A stretch of DNA of 46,319 nucleotides, from NCBI GenBank assembly GCA_002709405.1, contig PAQV01000008.1, forward strand, positions 19,083 to 65,401. The letters are read 5' to 3'. Under the pieces are notes generated by a model. That model searched no databases. It was not told where the DNA came from and saw only the letters and a list, made by a program, of their open reading frames with translations. Position numbers and translations under genes: made by a program. This stretch comes from Paracoccaceae bacterium (GTDB taxonomy: Bacteria > Pseudomonadota > Alphaproteobacteria > Rhodobacterales > Rhodobacteraceae). Of the stretch, positions 1 to 7,790 are shown piece by piece (within the stretch, counting starts at the first letter, position 1; each line of letters opens with the position of its first letter).

Positions 1-86
1 AAAAGGCAAGCATGGACAAAGGACACTCCAACTGTTGCGGGCGGCGCGCCGCCGCCTTGTTGTCAGTGAAATAATAAAGATCAATG

Positions 87-93
87 AAGGAGG
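87..93 (+). promoter_or_regulatory. Shine-Dalgarno site that sets the rsmI start
   Basis: AAGGAGG lies 8 nt before an in-frame TTG at 102. An ATG at 84 is also in frame, but it would place this near-perfect ribosome binding site inside the coding region. TTG is therefore the better start. The 100 nt upstream also hold a 14-nt perfect palindrome (GGCGGCGCGCCGCC, 40-53). Confidence 0.75.
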
Positions 94-101
94 GTCTACC
101 A

Positions 102-965
102 TTGAATTTCCGCACCGTGTCGCTGGCGCCCGGACTGTACTTTGTCGGCACGCCGATCGGGTCGGCCCGGGACATCACGCTGCGGGCGCTCGACGTGCTG
201 GCCTCGGCCGATGTGCTGGCCGCCGAGGACACGCGCAGCCTGCGGCACCTGATGGATATTCACGGGGTGCCGCTGAACGGGCGGCAGGTGCAAAGCTATC
301 ATGACCATAGCGGAGACGGGGCCACGGCCCGGCTGTTGGGGGCGCTGGCGGATGGGCAATCGGTTGCCTATGCCTCCGAAGCGGGCATGCCGCTGATCGC
401 GGACCCGGGCTACGGGCTGTCGCGGGCGGCAGCCGAGGCGGGCCACCTGGTCACGGCCGCGCCCGGGCCGTCGGCGGTGGTCACGGCGCTGACGCTTGGC
501 GGATTGCCCACGGATGCCTTCTTTTTCGACGGGTTCCTGCCCTCGGCCAAGGCGGCCCGGCGCAACCGGCTGAGCGAATTGCAGGATGTGCCCGGTACGC
601 TGGTGTTCTACGAATCGCCCAAGCGGGTGGCCCAGACCCTGGCCGACGCGGCCGAGATCCTCGGGCCTGATCGCCCGGCGGTGCTGGCCCGGGAACTGAC
701 CAAGAAATTCGAGGAATTGCGCCGCAAGCCCCTGTCAGAGCTGGCCCGAGACCTGGCCGAGGCCCCGGTGAAAGGGGAAATCGTCCTGCTGGTGGACCGG
801 GCGGGAAAACCCAATCTTAATGAAGCTGACCTAGAAACGGATCTGAAGCAGGCGCTGGAGAATATGACCGTGCGCGATGCCGCGGACCTGGTGTCGCGGG
901 CGCATGGGCTGCCCCGGCGACAGGTGTACCAGGCGGCTTTGAAACTGGAAAAGGGCAGGGCATGA
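102..965 (+). CDS. rsmI: 16S rRNA (cytidine(1402)-2'-O)-methyltransferase RsmI
   Basis: A SAM-dependent tetrapyrrole-methylase-fold enzyme that 2'-O-methylates C1402 in the decoding centre of 16S rRNA. With the TTG start the protein has 287 residues, the usual RsmI length. Visible signatures are the N-terminal FVGTPIG loop (residues 14-20) followed by RDIT, the AAEDTR motif (about 40-45), and YASEAGMPLIADPG near residues 86-99, which forms part of the SAM pocket. The stop overlaps the yraN start (ATGA), so the two are translationally coupled. rsmI-yraN-gshB is a frequent order in alphaproteobacteria. The family call is very secure; the start rests on the Shine-Dalgarno position. Confidence 0.95.
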   Translation: MNFRTVSLAPGLYFVGTPIGSARDITLRALDVLASADVLAAEDTRSLRHLMDIHGVPLNGRQVQSYHDHSGDGATARLLGALADGQSVAYASEAGMPLIADPGYGLSRAAAEAGHLVTAAPGPSAVVTALTLGGLPTDAFFFDGFLPSAKAARRNRLSELQDVPGTLVFYESPKRVAQTLADAAEILGPDRPAVLARELTKKFEELRRKPLSELARDLAEAPVKGEIVLLVDRAGKPNLNEADLETDLKQALENMTVRDAADLVSRAHGLPRRQVYQAALKLEKGRA

Positions 966-1330
966 CCAGACGGATACGCGGGCGGACCGAATACCATGCC
1001 GGGCTGGCGGCGGAAGACAGCATCGCCCGCGATTACGAACGGCGCGGTTTTCCCGTGGCGCGGCGGCGCTGGCGCGGGCGGGGCGGCGAAATCGACCTGA
1101 TCGCGCGGGACGGCGAGGGCCTGATCTTCATCGAGGTCAAGAAAAGCAGGGATTTCGCGACGGCTGCGCAACGTCTTGGCGCCCGCCAGATGGCGCGGCT
1201 GTGCCAGTCGGCCGAGGAATTCGTGGCAGGTGAACCGCGCGGACTTCTGACCGAGATGCGCTTTGACGTGGCGCTCGTAGATGCACAAGGACGTCATCAG
1301 ATCGTGGAAAACGCCTTCGGCGCGGTCTGA
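962..1330 (+). CDS. yraN: YraN family protein (UPF0102)
   Basis: A small protein of 122 residues with a restriction-endonuclease-like fold and unproven function. The putative catalytic core is visible as GGEIDLIARDGEGLIFIEVK, with E43, D45, E58 and K60 in the (D/E)-x-D...ExK arrangement. The RRW block just before it is also typical. It starts inside the rsmI stop codon (4-nt overlap), so it is almost certainly cotranscribed with rsmI. Family membership is clear. A nuclease role is inferred from the fold only. Confidence 0.9.
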   Translation: MTRRIRGRTEYHAGLAAEDSIARDYERRGFPVARRRWRGRGGEIDLIARDGEGLIFIEVKKSRDFATAAQRLGARQMARLCQSAEEFVAGEPRGLLTEMRFDVALVDAQGRHQIVENAFGAV

Positions 1331-1402
1331 TCGCCCGGCCCCCCATTGATCCCGCCTCTGCGCTGGGCCATGAAAGGCGGGTCCAAGGGGAGTGACGCGC
1401 CG

Positions 1403-2341
1403 ATGAAGATCGCCTTTCAGATGGACCCGATTTCCGGGGTCGACATCAATGCCGACAGCAGCTTCCGCCTGGCGGAAGAAGCCCAGGCGCGGGGGCACGA
1501 GCTGTTCTATTACGCGCCGGACGGTCTGGCCTTCGAGACCGGGCGCGTGACGGCGGTGGGCCAGGACATGACGGTTCAGCGAGTGCCCGGCCAGCCGGCG
1601 GTGCTGGAGGATCTGCGCAAGGTCGACCTGGCCGATTTCGATGTGGTCTGGCTGCGCCAGGACCCGCCGTTCGACATGCATTACATCACCACGACCCATC
1701 TGCTGGACATGCTGCCCGACAGCACACTGGTGGCCAATGATCCGTTCTGGGTGCGCAATTATCCCGAAAAGCTGCTGGTTCTGCGCTTCCCCGAGCTGAC
1801 GCCTCCGACGGCGATTGCCCGGGATCTGGACACCATCAAGGCGTTCCGGCAGGAGCACGGGGATATCATCCTCAAGCCGCTTTACGGCAATGGCGGGGCC
1901 GGGGTGTTCAAGCTGTCGCGGGACGACCGCAACCTGACCTCGCTGTTCGAATTGTTCACCGGGTTCTCGCGCGAGCCTCTGATCGTGCAGAAGTTCCTGC
2001 CGGACGTGTCGGCGGGCGACAAGCGGGTGATCCTGGTGGATGGCGAATGCGTGGGGGCCATCAACCGTGTGCCCGCCGAGGGGGAGACGCGGTCGAACAT
2101 GCATGTGGGCGGCCGGCCCGAGAAGGTGGAACTGACCGAGCGCGACCGCGAGATCTGCGCTGCCATCGGCCCCTTGCTGAAGGAAAAGGGCCAGATCTTC
2201 GTGGGGATCGACGTGATCGGCCGCTACCTGACCGAAATCAACGTGACCTCGCCGACCGGTATCCAGGAGCTGGAGCGCTTCGACGGCATCAACGTGGCCG
2301 GCAAGGTGTGGGACGCGATCGAGGCTCGCAAGGGCCTGTAA
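1403..2341 (+). CDS. gshB: Glutathione synthetase
   Basis: ATP-grasp ligase that joins gamma-glutamylcysteine and glycine to make glutathione in the cytosol. The protein has 312 residues (E. coli GshB 316). It opens with [10 protein letters not shown] and carries the ATP-grasp loop [18 protein letters not shown]-terminal stretch ([17 protein letters not shown]) holds the metal and substrate ligands. I chose the ATG at 1403, preceded by AAGGGGAG, over an upstream TTG at 1346, because homologues start at [10 protein letters not shown] 7-bp inverted repeat (1351-1357 / 1375-1381) lies in the short gap after yraN. It converges on comM with only 9 nt between stops. Confidence 0.96.
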   Translation: MKIAFQMDPISGVDINADSSFRLAEEAQARGHELFYYAPDGLAFETGRVTAVGQDMTVQRVPGQPAVLEDLRKVDLADFDVVWLRQDPPFDMHYITTTHLLDMLPDSTLVANDPFWVRNYPEKLLVLRFPELTPPTAIARDLDTIKAFRQEHGDIILKPLYGNGGAGVFKLSRDDRNLTSLFELFTGFSREPLIVQKFLPDVSAGDKRVILVDGECVGAINRVPAEGETRSNMHVGGRPEKVELTERDREICAAIGPLLKEKGQIFVGIDVIGRYLTEINVTSPTGIQELERFDGINVAGKVWDAIEARKGL

Positions 2342-2350
2342 CAACGGGCG

Positions 2351-3865
2351 TCAGGCAGGTTCCCGGGTGGTCAGGCGATAGCTGAGCGCCTCGGCCACGT
2401 GGTGCCGGCGCACATTATCCGAGGCCTCCAGGTCGGCGATCGTGCGCGAGACCCGCAGGACGCGGTGATATCCGCGCGCCGACAGGCCGACCCGCTCGGC
2501 CATCCGTTGCAACAAGGCGCGCCCTTCGGCATCGGGGGAGGCGATCTCGGACAGCAGGTCGCCGTCCGCATCGGCATTCTGGCGCAGTCCGGGCCGGTCG
2601 GCGAACCGCGCCGTCTGGCGGTCCCGCGCGGCGGCCACGCGGGCGGCCACATCTGCCGAGCTTTCCCCGCCCCGCACCTGCTCGAGATCGGTGAAATGCA
2701 CCGGGGGCACCTCGATCCGCAGGTCGAACCGGTCCATCAGGGGCCCCGAGATCCGGCCAAGGTAGTCCTCTCCACACACCGGCACGCGGGCGCAGGCGCG
2801 CGCGGGATCGTGCAGGTAGCCGCAGCGGCAGGGATTGGCGGCGGCGATCAGCATGAACCGGCAGGGATAGCGCACATGGGCATTGGCCCGCGCGATCATG
2901 ACCTCTGCGGTTTCGACGGGCTGGCGCAGGGTTTCCAGCACCTGGCGCGAAAATTCCGGCAGCTCATCAAGAAAAAGTACACCGTTATGGGCCAGACTGA
3001 CCTCACCCGGTTGCGCGCGCCGGCCGCCCCCGATGATGGCGACCTGGCTGGCCGTGTGATGTGGATCACGAAAGGGGCGGACCCGGCTGATGCCGCCGTC
3101 CGTCAGCAACCCGCAAAGGGAATGCACCATCGAGGTTTCCAGCGCCTCGGCCGGTGTCAACGGAGGCAGCAGGCTGGGCAGGCGGGCGGCCAGCATGGAC
3201 TTGCCCGATCCGGGCGTGCCCACCAGCATCAGGTGGTGCCGGCCGGCGGCAGCGATTTCCAGCGCGCGTTTGGCCCGTTCCTGACCTTTCACGTCGCTGA
3301 GGTCCTTGCCGAAGGGCTTGGCATCCACCTCGCCGCGCCGGGCAGGCGGGATCGGGGCCTGGCCGGTGAAATGGCGGACCGCGTCGCCCAGCGTGCCGGC
3401 GCCAAGCACGTGGGCCGCGCCGACCCAGGCGGCTTCGGCCCCGCAGGACCGAGGGCACAGCAGTTGGCGGTCGTCGTCGGCCGCGGTCATGGCGGCGGGC
3501 AGGGCTCCCGGCACGGGGACAAGTGTGCCGTCGAGCGACAGCTCGCCAAGTGACACGGTCTGTTCGGCGGTGTCGGGCGGGATGATGTCGAGTGCGGCCA
3601 GAAGGGCGAGGGCGATGGGCAGATCGAAATGCGGGCCTTCCTTGGGCAGGTCGGCGGGCGAGAGGTTGATGGTGATGCGCTTGGAGGGAAGGGCGACCGA
3701 CATGGTTGTCAGTGCGCTGCGGACACGCTCACGGGCCTCGGACACGGCCTTGTCGGGCAGGCCGACCACGGCGAAGGCGGGCAGGCCGGCGGTGATGGCG
3801 CATTGGACCTCGACCAGGCGGGCCTGGATGCCTTCGAATGCGACCGTGTAGGTGCGCGCGACCAT
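2351..3865 (-). CDS. comM: YifB/ComM family Mg-chelatase-like AAA+ ATPase
   Basis: Hexameric AAA+ protein. Vibrio ComM is a branch-migration helicase in natural transformation; most bacteria carry it without known competence. The 504 residues match the family. An N-terminal Lon-protease-like domain (about 1-170) is followed by Walker A GTPGSGKS (216-223), Walker B VLFLDELPEF and the cysteine cluster AANPCRCGY, with further cysteines after it. The C-terminal part is the Mg-chelatase helical domain, with arginine-finger segment GPLMDRFDLRIEV. It stands alone on the minus strand, convergent with gshB. Its role here is inferred from the family. Confidence 0.93.
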   Translation of the reverse strand: MVARTYTVAFEGIQARLVEVQCAITAGLPAFAVVGLPDKAVSEARERVRSALTTMSVALPSKRITINLSPADLPKEGPHFDLPIALALLAALDIIPPDTAEQTVSLGELSLDGTLVPVPGALPAAMTAADDDRQLLCPRSCGAEAAWVGAAHVLGAGTLGDAVRHFTGQAPIPPARRGEVDAKPFGKDLSDVKGQERAKRALEIAAAGRHHLMLVGTPGSGKSMLAARLPSLLPPLTPAEALETSMVHSLCGLLTDGGISRVRPFRDPHHTASQVAIIGGGRRAQPGEVSLAHNGVLFLDELPEFSRQVLETLRQPVETAEVMIARANAHVRYPCRFMLIAAANPCRCGYLHDPARACARVPVCGEDYLGRISGPLMDRFDLRIEVPPVHFTDLEQVRGGESSADVAARVAAARDRQTARFADRPGLRQNADADGDLLSEIASPDAEGRALLQRMAERVGLSARGYHRVLRVSRTIADLEASDNVRRHHVAEALSYRLTTREPA

Positions 3866-3928
3866 GGGAGCCCCCGTTTCATGGGTAACGGGATATGGCT
3901 AGCCGCCGGATGGTTGAGAAAGGGTTAA

Positions 3929-3954
3929 CGGATCTCCGGCCGGTCGGAGATCCG
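3929..3954 (-). terminator. Hairpin downstream of the GST gene
   Basis: A 10-bp perfect stem (CGGATCTCCG / CGGAGATCCG) with a 6-nt loop starts 8 nt past the minus-strand stop of the GST gene. The RNA continues with a short mixed U/C tract (TTAACCCTTTC), so it is a plausible but imperfect intrinsic terminator. Confidence 0.55.
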
Positions 3955-3962
3955 GACGTGTA

Positions 3963-4646
3963 TCAGGCGATGGGCCAGGGGTCCCCGGACAGGTTCTGGG
4001 GATAGGGTTCGGGATCGTAGGTGACCTGGGCGGCGTCCTGGCGCCATTGTCGGACGGGGCCGGTGGACAGCAGGGCCTGGCAATAGGCGCAGGCCTCTGG
4101 GCTGACGGGCAGGTCGTAGCCGATGATGCGGGCGGCAACGGGTGTGTAGAAGACGTCGGCCAGGCTGTAGGTTCCGAAGAGCCAGCCGGTGTCGCTGCCC
4201 GAGACGGTCCGGGCATGGGTCCAGAGGGTCTCGATGCGGGCCAGGTCGGCGCGGACGGCATCGGATGCGGCAAACCCCCGGTAGATGCGCTGGAATTGCA
4301 TCGGGCAGGCACCGCGCAGCGCCTGGAACCCGGCGACCATCTCGGCGCAGAGCCAGCGGGCAGTGGCGCGCTGGGCGGGATCGGCGGGCCAGAGACCGGC
4401 GTCGGGATGGCGCTCGGCCAGGGTTTCGGCCAGGGCCAGGCTTTCGCCGATCACGGTGCCGTCGGGCGTGCGCAGCACGGGGACCAGCCGGGCCGGGGCG
4501 AGGGGGGCCAGATCCTGGGCCATGGTGCCCGAATAGAGGCCGACGAAATGGGTGGTAACGGGCAGGTCGAATGCAACGCAGGCGAGCCAGCCACGCAGGG
4601 ACCAGCTGGAATACATGCGGTCGCCGAGGAAGAGGTCATAGGTCAT
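3963..4646 (-). CDS. Glutathione S-transferase family protein
   Basis: Cytosolic GST-fold protein of 227 residues. The thioredoxin-like N-terminal domain shows MYSSWSLRGWL, where Ser/Tyr near residues 12-14 would activate glutathione. It continues with the cis-proline region ARLVPVL and the ESLALAETL helix that contacts the gamma-glutamyl group. An all-helical C-terminal domain (about 90-215) follows, with SLADVFYTPVAAR as the N-capping motif. Its substrate is unknown. It is a single gene between comM and the cobalamin pair. gshB nearby supplies glutathione in general but is not in the same transcript. Confidence 0.88.
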   Translation of the reverse strand: MTYDLFLGDRMYSSWSLRGWLACVAFDLPVTTHFVGLYSGTMAQDLAPLAPARLVPVLRTPDGTVIGESLALAETLAERHPDAGLWPADPAQRATARWLCAEMVAGFQALRGACPMQFQRIYRGFAASDAVRADLARIETLWTHARTVSGSDTGWLFGTYSLADVFYTPVAARIIGYDLPVSPEACAYCQALLSTGPVRQWRQDAAQVTYDPEPYPQNLSGDPWPIA

Positions 4647-4735
4647 GGGGCCAGGTTAGGCGGGGTGTTGACGTTGGGTCCAATGCCGTTTTGTGCGGAG
4701 GGTCATCACCAAACGGCGTGCGCGTGGCGAGGGGC

Positions 4736-4790
4736 GGGATCGACTCCGGAAAGCGCCCGCCCGCCCACCCCGCTTTCCGGAGACGATCCC
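4736..4790 (-). repeat. Hairpin with a G-quadruplex-forming loop (copy 1)
   Basis: Arms 4736-4755 and 4771-4790 form a near-perfect 20-nt inverted repeat: 7 bp, one A/A mismatch, then 12 bp. On the minus strand the 15-nt loop (4756-4770) is exactly GGGTGGGCGGGCGGG, a four-run G-quadruplex motif with one-base linkers. It sits 32 nt after the stop codon of the minus-strand phosphatase gene and lacks a U-run. A second element of the same design is at 29717-29771. Confidence 0.75.
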
Positions 4791-4796
4791 GCGCGC

Positions 4797-4829
4797 CTGG
4801 TCAAGGTCCGGTCAGGGTCTGGTCAGGGC
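4797..4829. repeat. Three tandem 11-bp repeats across the phosphatase stop codon
   Basis: Units CTGGTCAAGGT, CCGGTCAGGGT and CTGGTCAGGGC follow head to tail. On the minus strand two of the units carry CCCTGACC and the third carries CCTTGACC. The stop codon of the phosphatase gene (4823-4825) lies inside the last unit. This looks like slippage duplication at a gene end. Confidence 0.6.
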
Positions 4830-5401
4830 CGGTGATTGACCTGGCCGACGGTCCAGCCGCCGGTCGTGTGGGTCAGCTCGGTGACGGAGAGGTTGTCGAT
4901 GCGTCGGGCAAAGGCCTCGGTCGTGGGGATGCAAAGCGCGCGTTCGACCTGGCCCAGGATCATGCCGAAATGGGCGACAACGACCAGGTCGGCCCCGGTA
5001 TGGGCGGCGATCAGCCGGTCGATGGCGGCGTCGGATCGCGCGCGCATCTGGTGCCAGCTTTCGCCCTGGGGCGGGGTGACAAGGCCGGGGTTCTGCCAGA
5101 AGGCCGAAATGTGGTCGGGATCTTCGGCGTGGACCTCGTCGAATTGGCGCATCTCCCATGCGCCGAAGTGGATCTCGCGCAGGTCCGGATCGTGGGGCAG
5201 GCGCCGGCGGCCCCGGGCGATGGCATCGGCGGTGGCCGTGCAGCGCTGCAGGTCGGACGAGATGACAAGGGCGTCGTCCGGCAAGTGCGCCGACAGCCGG
5301 TCGAGGGCGGCGGTGTCCGACAGATCGGCAGGCAGGTCGGTCCAGCCGACCATGCCCTTGGCATGGGTCGGCCCGTGACGGACGAGGAACAGGCGGGTCA
5401 T
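4823..5401 (-). CDS. Histidine phosphatase family protein, CobC-like
   Basis: Phosphoglycerate-mutase-fold phosphatase of 192 residues. The phospho-accepting histidine lies in LVRHG (residues 6-10), with the supporting Glu in the REIHFGAWE region and the second catalytic His in VVVAHFG. Its start codon overlaps the cobU stop (ATGA). It is therefore probably the alpha-ribazole-5'-phosphate phosphatase (CobC) step of cobalamin nucleotide-loop assembly. The RHG family is broad, so the substrate is inferred from context rather than read from the sequence. Confidence 0.85.
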   Translation of the reverse strand: MTRLFLVRHGPTHAKGMVGWTDLPADLSDTAALDRLSAHLPDDALVISSDLQRCTATADAIARGRRRLPHDPDLREIHFGAWEMRQFDEVHAEDPDHISAFWQNPGLVTPPQGESWHQMRARSDAAIDRLIAAHTGADLVVVAHFGMILGQVERALCIPTTEAFARRIDNLSVTELTHTTGGWTVGQVNHRP

Positions 5402-5913
5402 GGCGCGCCTTTCAGCACGTTGGGCAGGCCGGCGACGATCTGGACCGCACAGTCCGCCTGGGCGGCGAGGGCGATGTTCAGCCGGCCTTGCGCCTCGCGG
5501 AACCGGCGGCCAAGCGCATGGGCGGGAACCACGCCCTGGCCGACCTCGTTACTGACCACGACGACAGGCACCGGGGCCGCTTTGATCGCGTCCAGCAGGG
5601 CGCGGGTTTCGGGTTCGGGGTCGGTCTCGGCCAGCAGGAGGTTCGACAGCCAGAGCGTGACGCAATCGACCAACACGACGCCGGAGGATTGGGTTGCGAG
5701 GGCGGAAGGCAGGGTCAGGGGGGCCTCGACCGTTACCCAGCCGGGCCCGCGCCGGGCCCTATGAATGTCGATTTTGGACGCCATTTCAGTGTCATAGGCC
5801 TGGGCCGTGGCGATGTAGGTCCAGGGCGGAGGAGCGGATGTGACCAGCTGTTCGGCATAGGCCGATTTCCCCGAAGCGGCGCCACCTAACACGAATGTGA
5901 ACGGCTGGGACAA
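5398..5913 (-). CDS. cobU: Bifunctional adenosylcobinamide kinase / adenosylcobinamide-phosphate guanylyltransferase
   Basis: CobU/CobP phosphorylates adenosylcobinamide and then transfers GMP to it, giving AdoCbi-GDP for the nucleotide loop of vitamin B12. The 171 residues start with FVLGGAASGKSAYAE, where GGAASGKS is the P-loop. They also carry DIHRARRG, whose His is the guanylylated residue in this family, and VLVDCVTLWLSNLL (Walker B). The start is TTG at 5913, supported by AGGAG 10 nt upstream (5924-5928), with no nearby in-frame ATG. It heads a two-gene unit with the phosphatase and is divergent from rpoH. Confidence 0.93.
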   Translation of the reverse strand: MSQPFTFVLGGAASGKSAYAEQLVTSAPPPWTYIATAQAYDTEMASKIDIHRARRGPGWVTVEAPLTLPSALATQSSGVVLVDCVTLWLSNLLLAETDPEPETRALLDAIKAAPVPVVVVSNEVGQGVVPAHALGRRFREAQGRLNIALAAQADCAVQIVAGLPNVLKGAP

Positions 5914-6015
5914 AGTTTTTTTGCTCCTGGAATGATCCTTTTTGCGCTTTCGCGCGTCTTCCTAGTGAGGCCGCACCCAAGGCGGCCGCGCTGACGGACA
6001 GAACAGGGGGTCGAC
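5914..6015. promoter_or_regulatory. Divergent cobU / rpoH promoter region
   Basis: The 102-bp gap drives cobU leftward and rpoH rightward. It contains TGATCC (5933-5938) on the plus strand, which resembles the -35 element of RpoE-dependent promoters of Rhodobacter sphaeroides, where rpoHII is an RpoE target. I could not find a convincing matching -10 element, so this is tentative. The cobU Shine-Dalgarno (5924-5928, minus) lies just beside it. Confidence 0.35.
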
Positions 6016-6894
6016 ATGGCGCTGGACACACCCCGGGACATGACCTTGTCCCGCCAGGCAATGCAAGCGGAACTGCTTGACGCGGAGACGGAGCTGGCCC
6101 TGGCCTATGCCTGGCGCGACCACCGTGACGAAAAGGCCCTGCACCGCCTGATCACCGCCTACATGCGGCTGGCCATTTCGATGGCGGCCAAGTTCAAGCG
6201 CTACGGCGCGCCGATGAACGACCTGATCCAGGAGGCGGGGCTGGGCCTGATGAAGGCCGCCGACAAGTTCGACCCGGACCGGGGCGTGCGGTTTTCGACC
6301 TATGCGGTCTGGTGGATCCGGGCCTCGGTCCAGGATTACGTGATGCGCAACTGGTCGATGGTGCGGACGGGGTCGACCTCGTCCCAGAAATCGCTGTTCT
6401 TCAACATGCGCCGGGTGCAGGCGCGGCTGGAACGCGAGGCGGCCTCGTCGGGGATGTCGCTGGACCGGGACCAGCTGCACCAACTGATCGCCACTGAGAT
6501 CGGCGTGCCGGTCCATGACGTGGACATGATGCGCGGCCGGCTGTCGGGGTCGGATTTCTCGTTGAACGCGCCGCAATCGACGGATGAAGAGGGTCGCGAG
6601 TGGATCGAGGCGCTGGAAGACGACCGGGCGCAGGCGGCCGAGACGGTGGCCATCGACCATGACACGCTGCGCCTGCGCGGCTGGCTGGTCGAGGCTCTGG
6701 ACGGGCTGAACGACCGCGAGCGGTTCATCGTGCGCGAGCGCAAGCTGCGCGAGGATCCCCGGACGCTGGAAAGCCTCGGGACCGAGCTGGGGCTGTCGAA
6801 GGAACGGGTGCGCCAGCTGGAAGCGGCGGCCTTCGTGAAGATGCGGAAAACGCTTGAAGGCCAATCGGGCGAGGTGCAACAACTGCTTGCATGA
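6016..6894 (+). CDS. rpoH: RNA polymerase sigma factor RpoH (RpoHII type)
   Basis: Alternative sigma-32-family factor for heat and oxidative (singlet oxygen) stress. The protein has 292 residues. Region 2 runs LIQEAGLGLMKAADKFDP...VRFSTYAVWWIRASVQDYVM. The RpoH box appears as SQKSLFFNMRR, a variant of the enterobacterial QRKLFFNLR that fits RpoHII. Region 4 ends with LGTELGLSKERVRQLEAAAFVKMR, the helix-turn-helix that reads the -35 element. Rhodobacteraceae usually carry two RpoH paralogues; assignment to type II is from the RpoH-box variant and is moderately sure. The downstream ChaN-like gene overlaps its stop by 4 nt. A photolyase gene elsewhere in the window is a plausible target. Confidence 0.92.
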   Translation: MALDTPRDMTLSRQAMQAELLDAETELALAYAWRDHRDEKALHRLITAYMRLAISMAAKFKRYGAPMNDLIQEAGLGLMKAADKFDPDRGVRFSTYAVWWIRASVQDYVMRNWSMVRTGSTSSQKSLFFNMRRVQARLEREAASSGMSLDRDQLHQLIATEIGVPVHDVDMMRGRLSGSDFSLNAPQSTDEEGREWIEALEDDRAQAAETVAIDHDTLRLRGWLVEALDGLNDRERFIVRERKLREDPRTLESLGTELGLSKERVRQLEAAAFVKMRKTLEGQSGEVQQLLA

Positions 6895-7688
6895 AACACA
6901 TAGCCCTTGCCATCGCCCTTTGCGCGTCGCCGGCTTTCGCCAGTTCCGTGCCCGAGGGGTTGGAGGGGGCCGACGTGGTCTTTCTTGGCGAAATCCACGA
7001 CAATCCTGCCCATCACGCCCGCCAGGCCGAGATCACCGGGGCCTTGGCTCCGGCGGCTCTGGTCTTTGAAATGCTGACGCCCGAGCAGGGCGCGCGGGCA
7101 TTGCCCGAGTTGATGGAAAACGCCGAGGCCCTGGAAACGGCCATCGGCTGGGCCGACAGCGGCTGGCCTGACTTTTCCCTGTATTACCCGATATTCGCGG
7201 CATCGCCCACGGCGCGTGTCTATGGCGGGGGTGTTCCTCGAGACGCCGCCCGGGCGGCGATGAACGAGGGCGTTGCGGCCTGGTTCGGGGCCGAGGATGC
7301 GGCGCGTTACGGGCTGGATCTGCCCTTGCCGGGCGATGAACAGGCCGCGCGCGAGGCGATGCAGCTGAGCGCCCATTGCGACGCGCTGCCCGAAACCATG
7401 CTGCCGGTGATGGTCGACATCCAGCGCCTGCGCGATGCCAGCCTGGCGCGGGCCGCGGCGGTGGCGCTGGCGGACACGGGCGGGCCGGTGGTGGTGATCA
7501 CCGGCAATGGCCATGCCCGGTCGGACCGGGGCGCGCCGGTCTACCTGGCGCGGGCGGTGCCGGTGCCGGTCATCGCGAGCTTTGGCCAAGGCGAGGACGG
7601 GGCGCCGGCGGGCGTGTTCGATGCGACAGCCGACAGCCCGGCGGTCGAGCGCGACGATCCCTGCGCCGGGTTTGCCAAGGACGGGTAA
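6891..7688 (+). CDS. ChaN family haem-binding-like exported protein
   Basis: A 265-residue exported protein of the ChaN/PhuW type (PF04187), linked in other bacteria to haem or iron handling. An N-terminal Sec signal peptide ends near ASPAFA-SS (about residue 18); the cysteine inside it is not in a good lipobox. The family core is VVFLGEIHDNPAHHARQ, and a second conserved segment VVVITGNGHARSDRG lies near the C-terminus. It starts inside the rpoH stop (ATGA), so it is expected to follow stress-sigma expression. The precise function is unknown. Confidence 0.82.
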   Translation: MKHIALAIALCASPAFASSVPEGLEGADVVFLGEIHDNPAHHARQAEITGALAPAALVFEMLTPEQGARALPELMENAEALETAIGWADSGWPDFSLYYPIFAASPTARVYGGGVPRDAARAAMNEGVAAWFGAEDAARYGLDLPLPGDEQAAREAMQLSAHCDALPETMLPVMVDIQRLRDASLARAAAVALADTGGPVVVITGNGHARSDRGAPVYLARAVPVPVIASFGQGEDGAPAGVFDATADSPAVERDDPCAGFAKDG

Positions 7689-7790
7689 AGCCCCTGTGAG
7701 CGGGGCAGGGCGGTGGCGTTGGTCTTCGGCTCTGGTCCCTGCCGGTGCGGATGCCTATTGTCGGGGCGAACAGCTGTGACGAGGTAAGCC

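Noticed and set aside
1-101. Short ORF starting at 35
   Set aside because: Out of frame with rsmI and composed of antisense-like Arg/Ala-rich sequence; the region is better seen as leader and promoter of rsmI.
608-2344. 578-codon minus-strand frame opposite rsmI, yraN and gshB
   Set aside because: Antisense of three well-recognised genes and without any motif.
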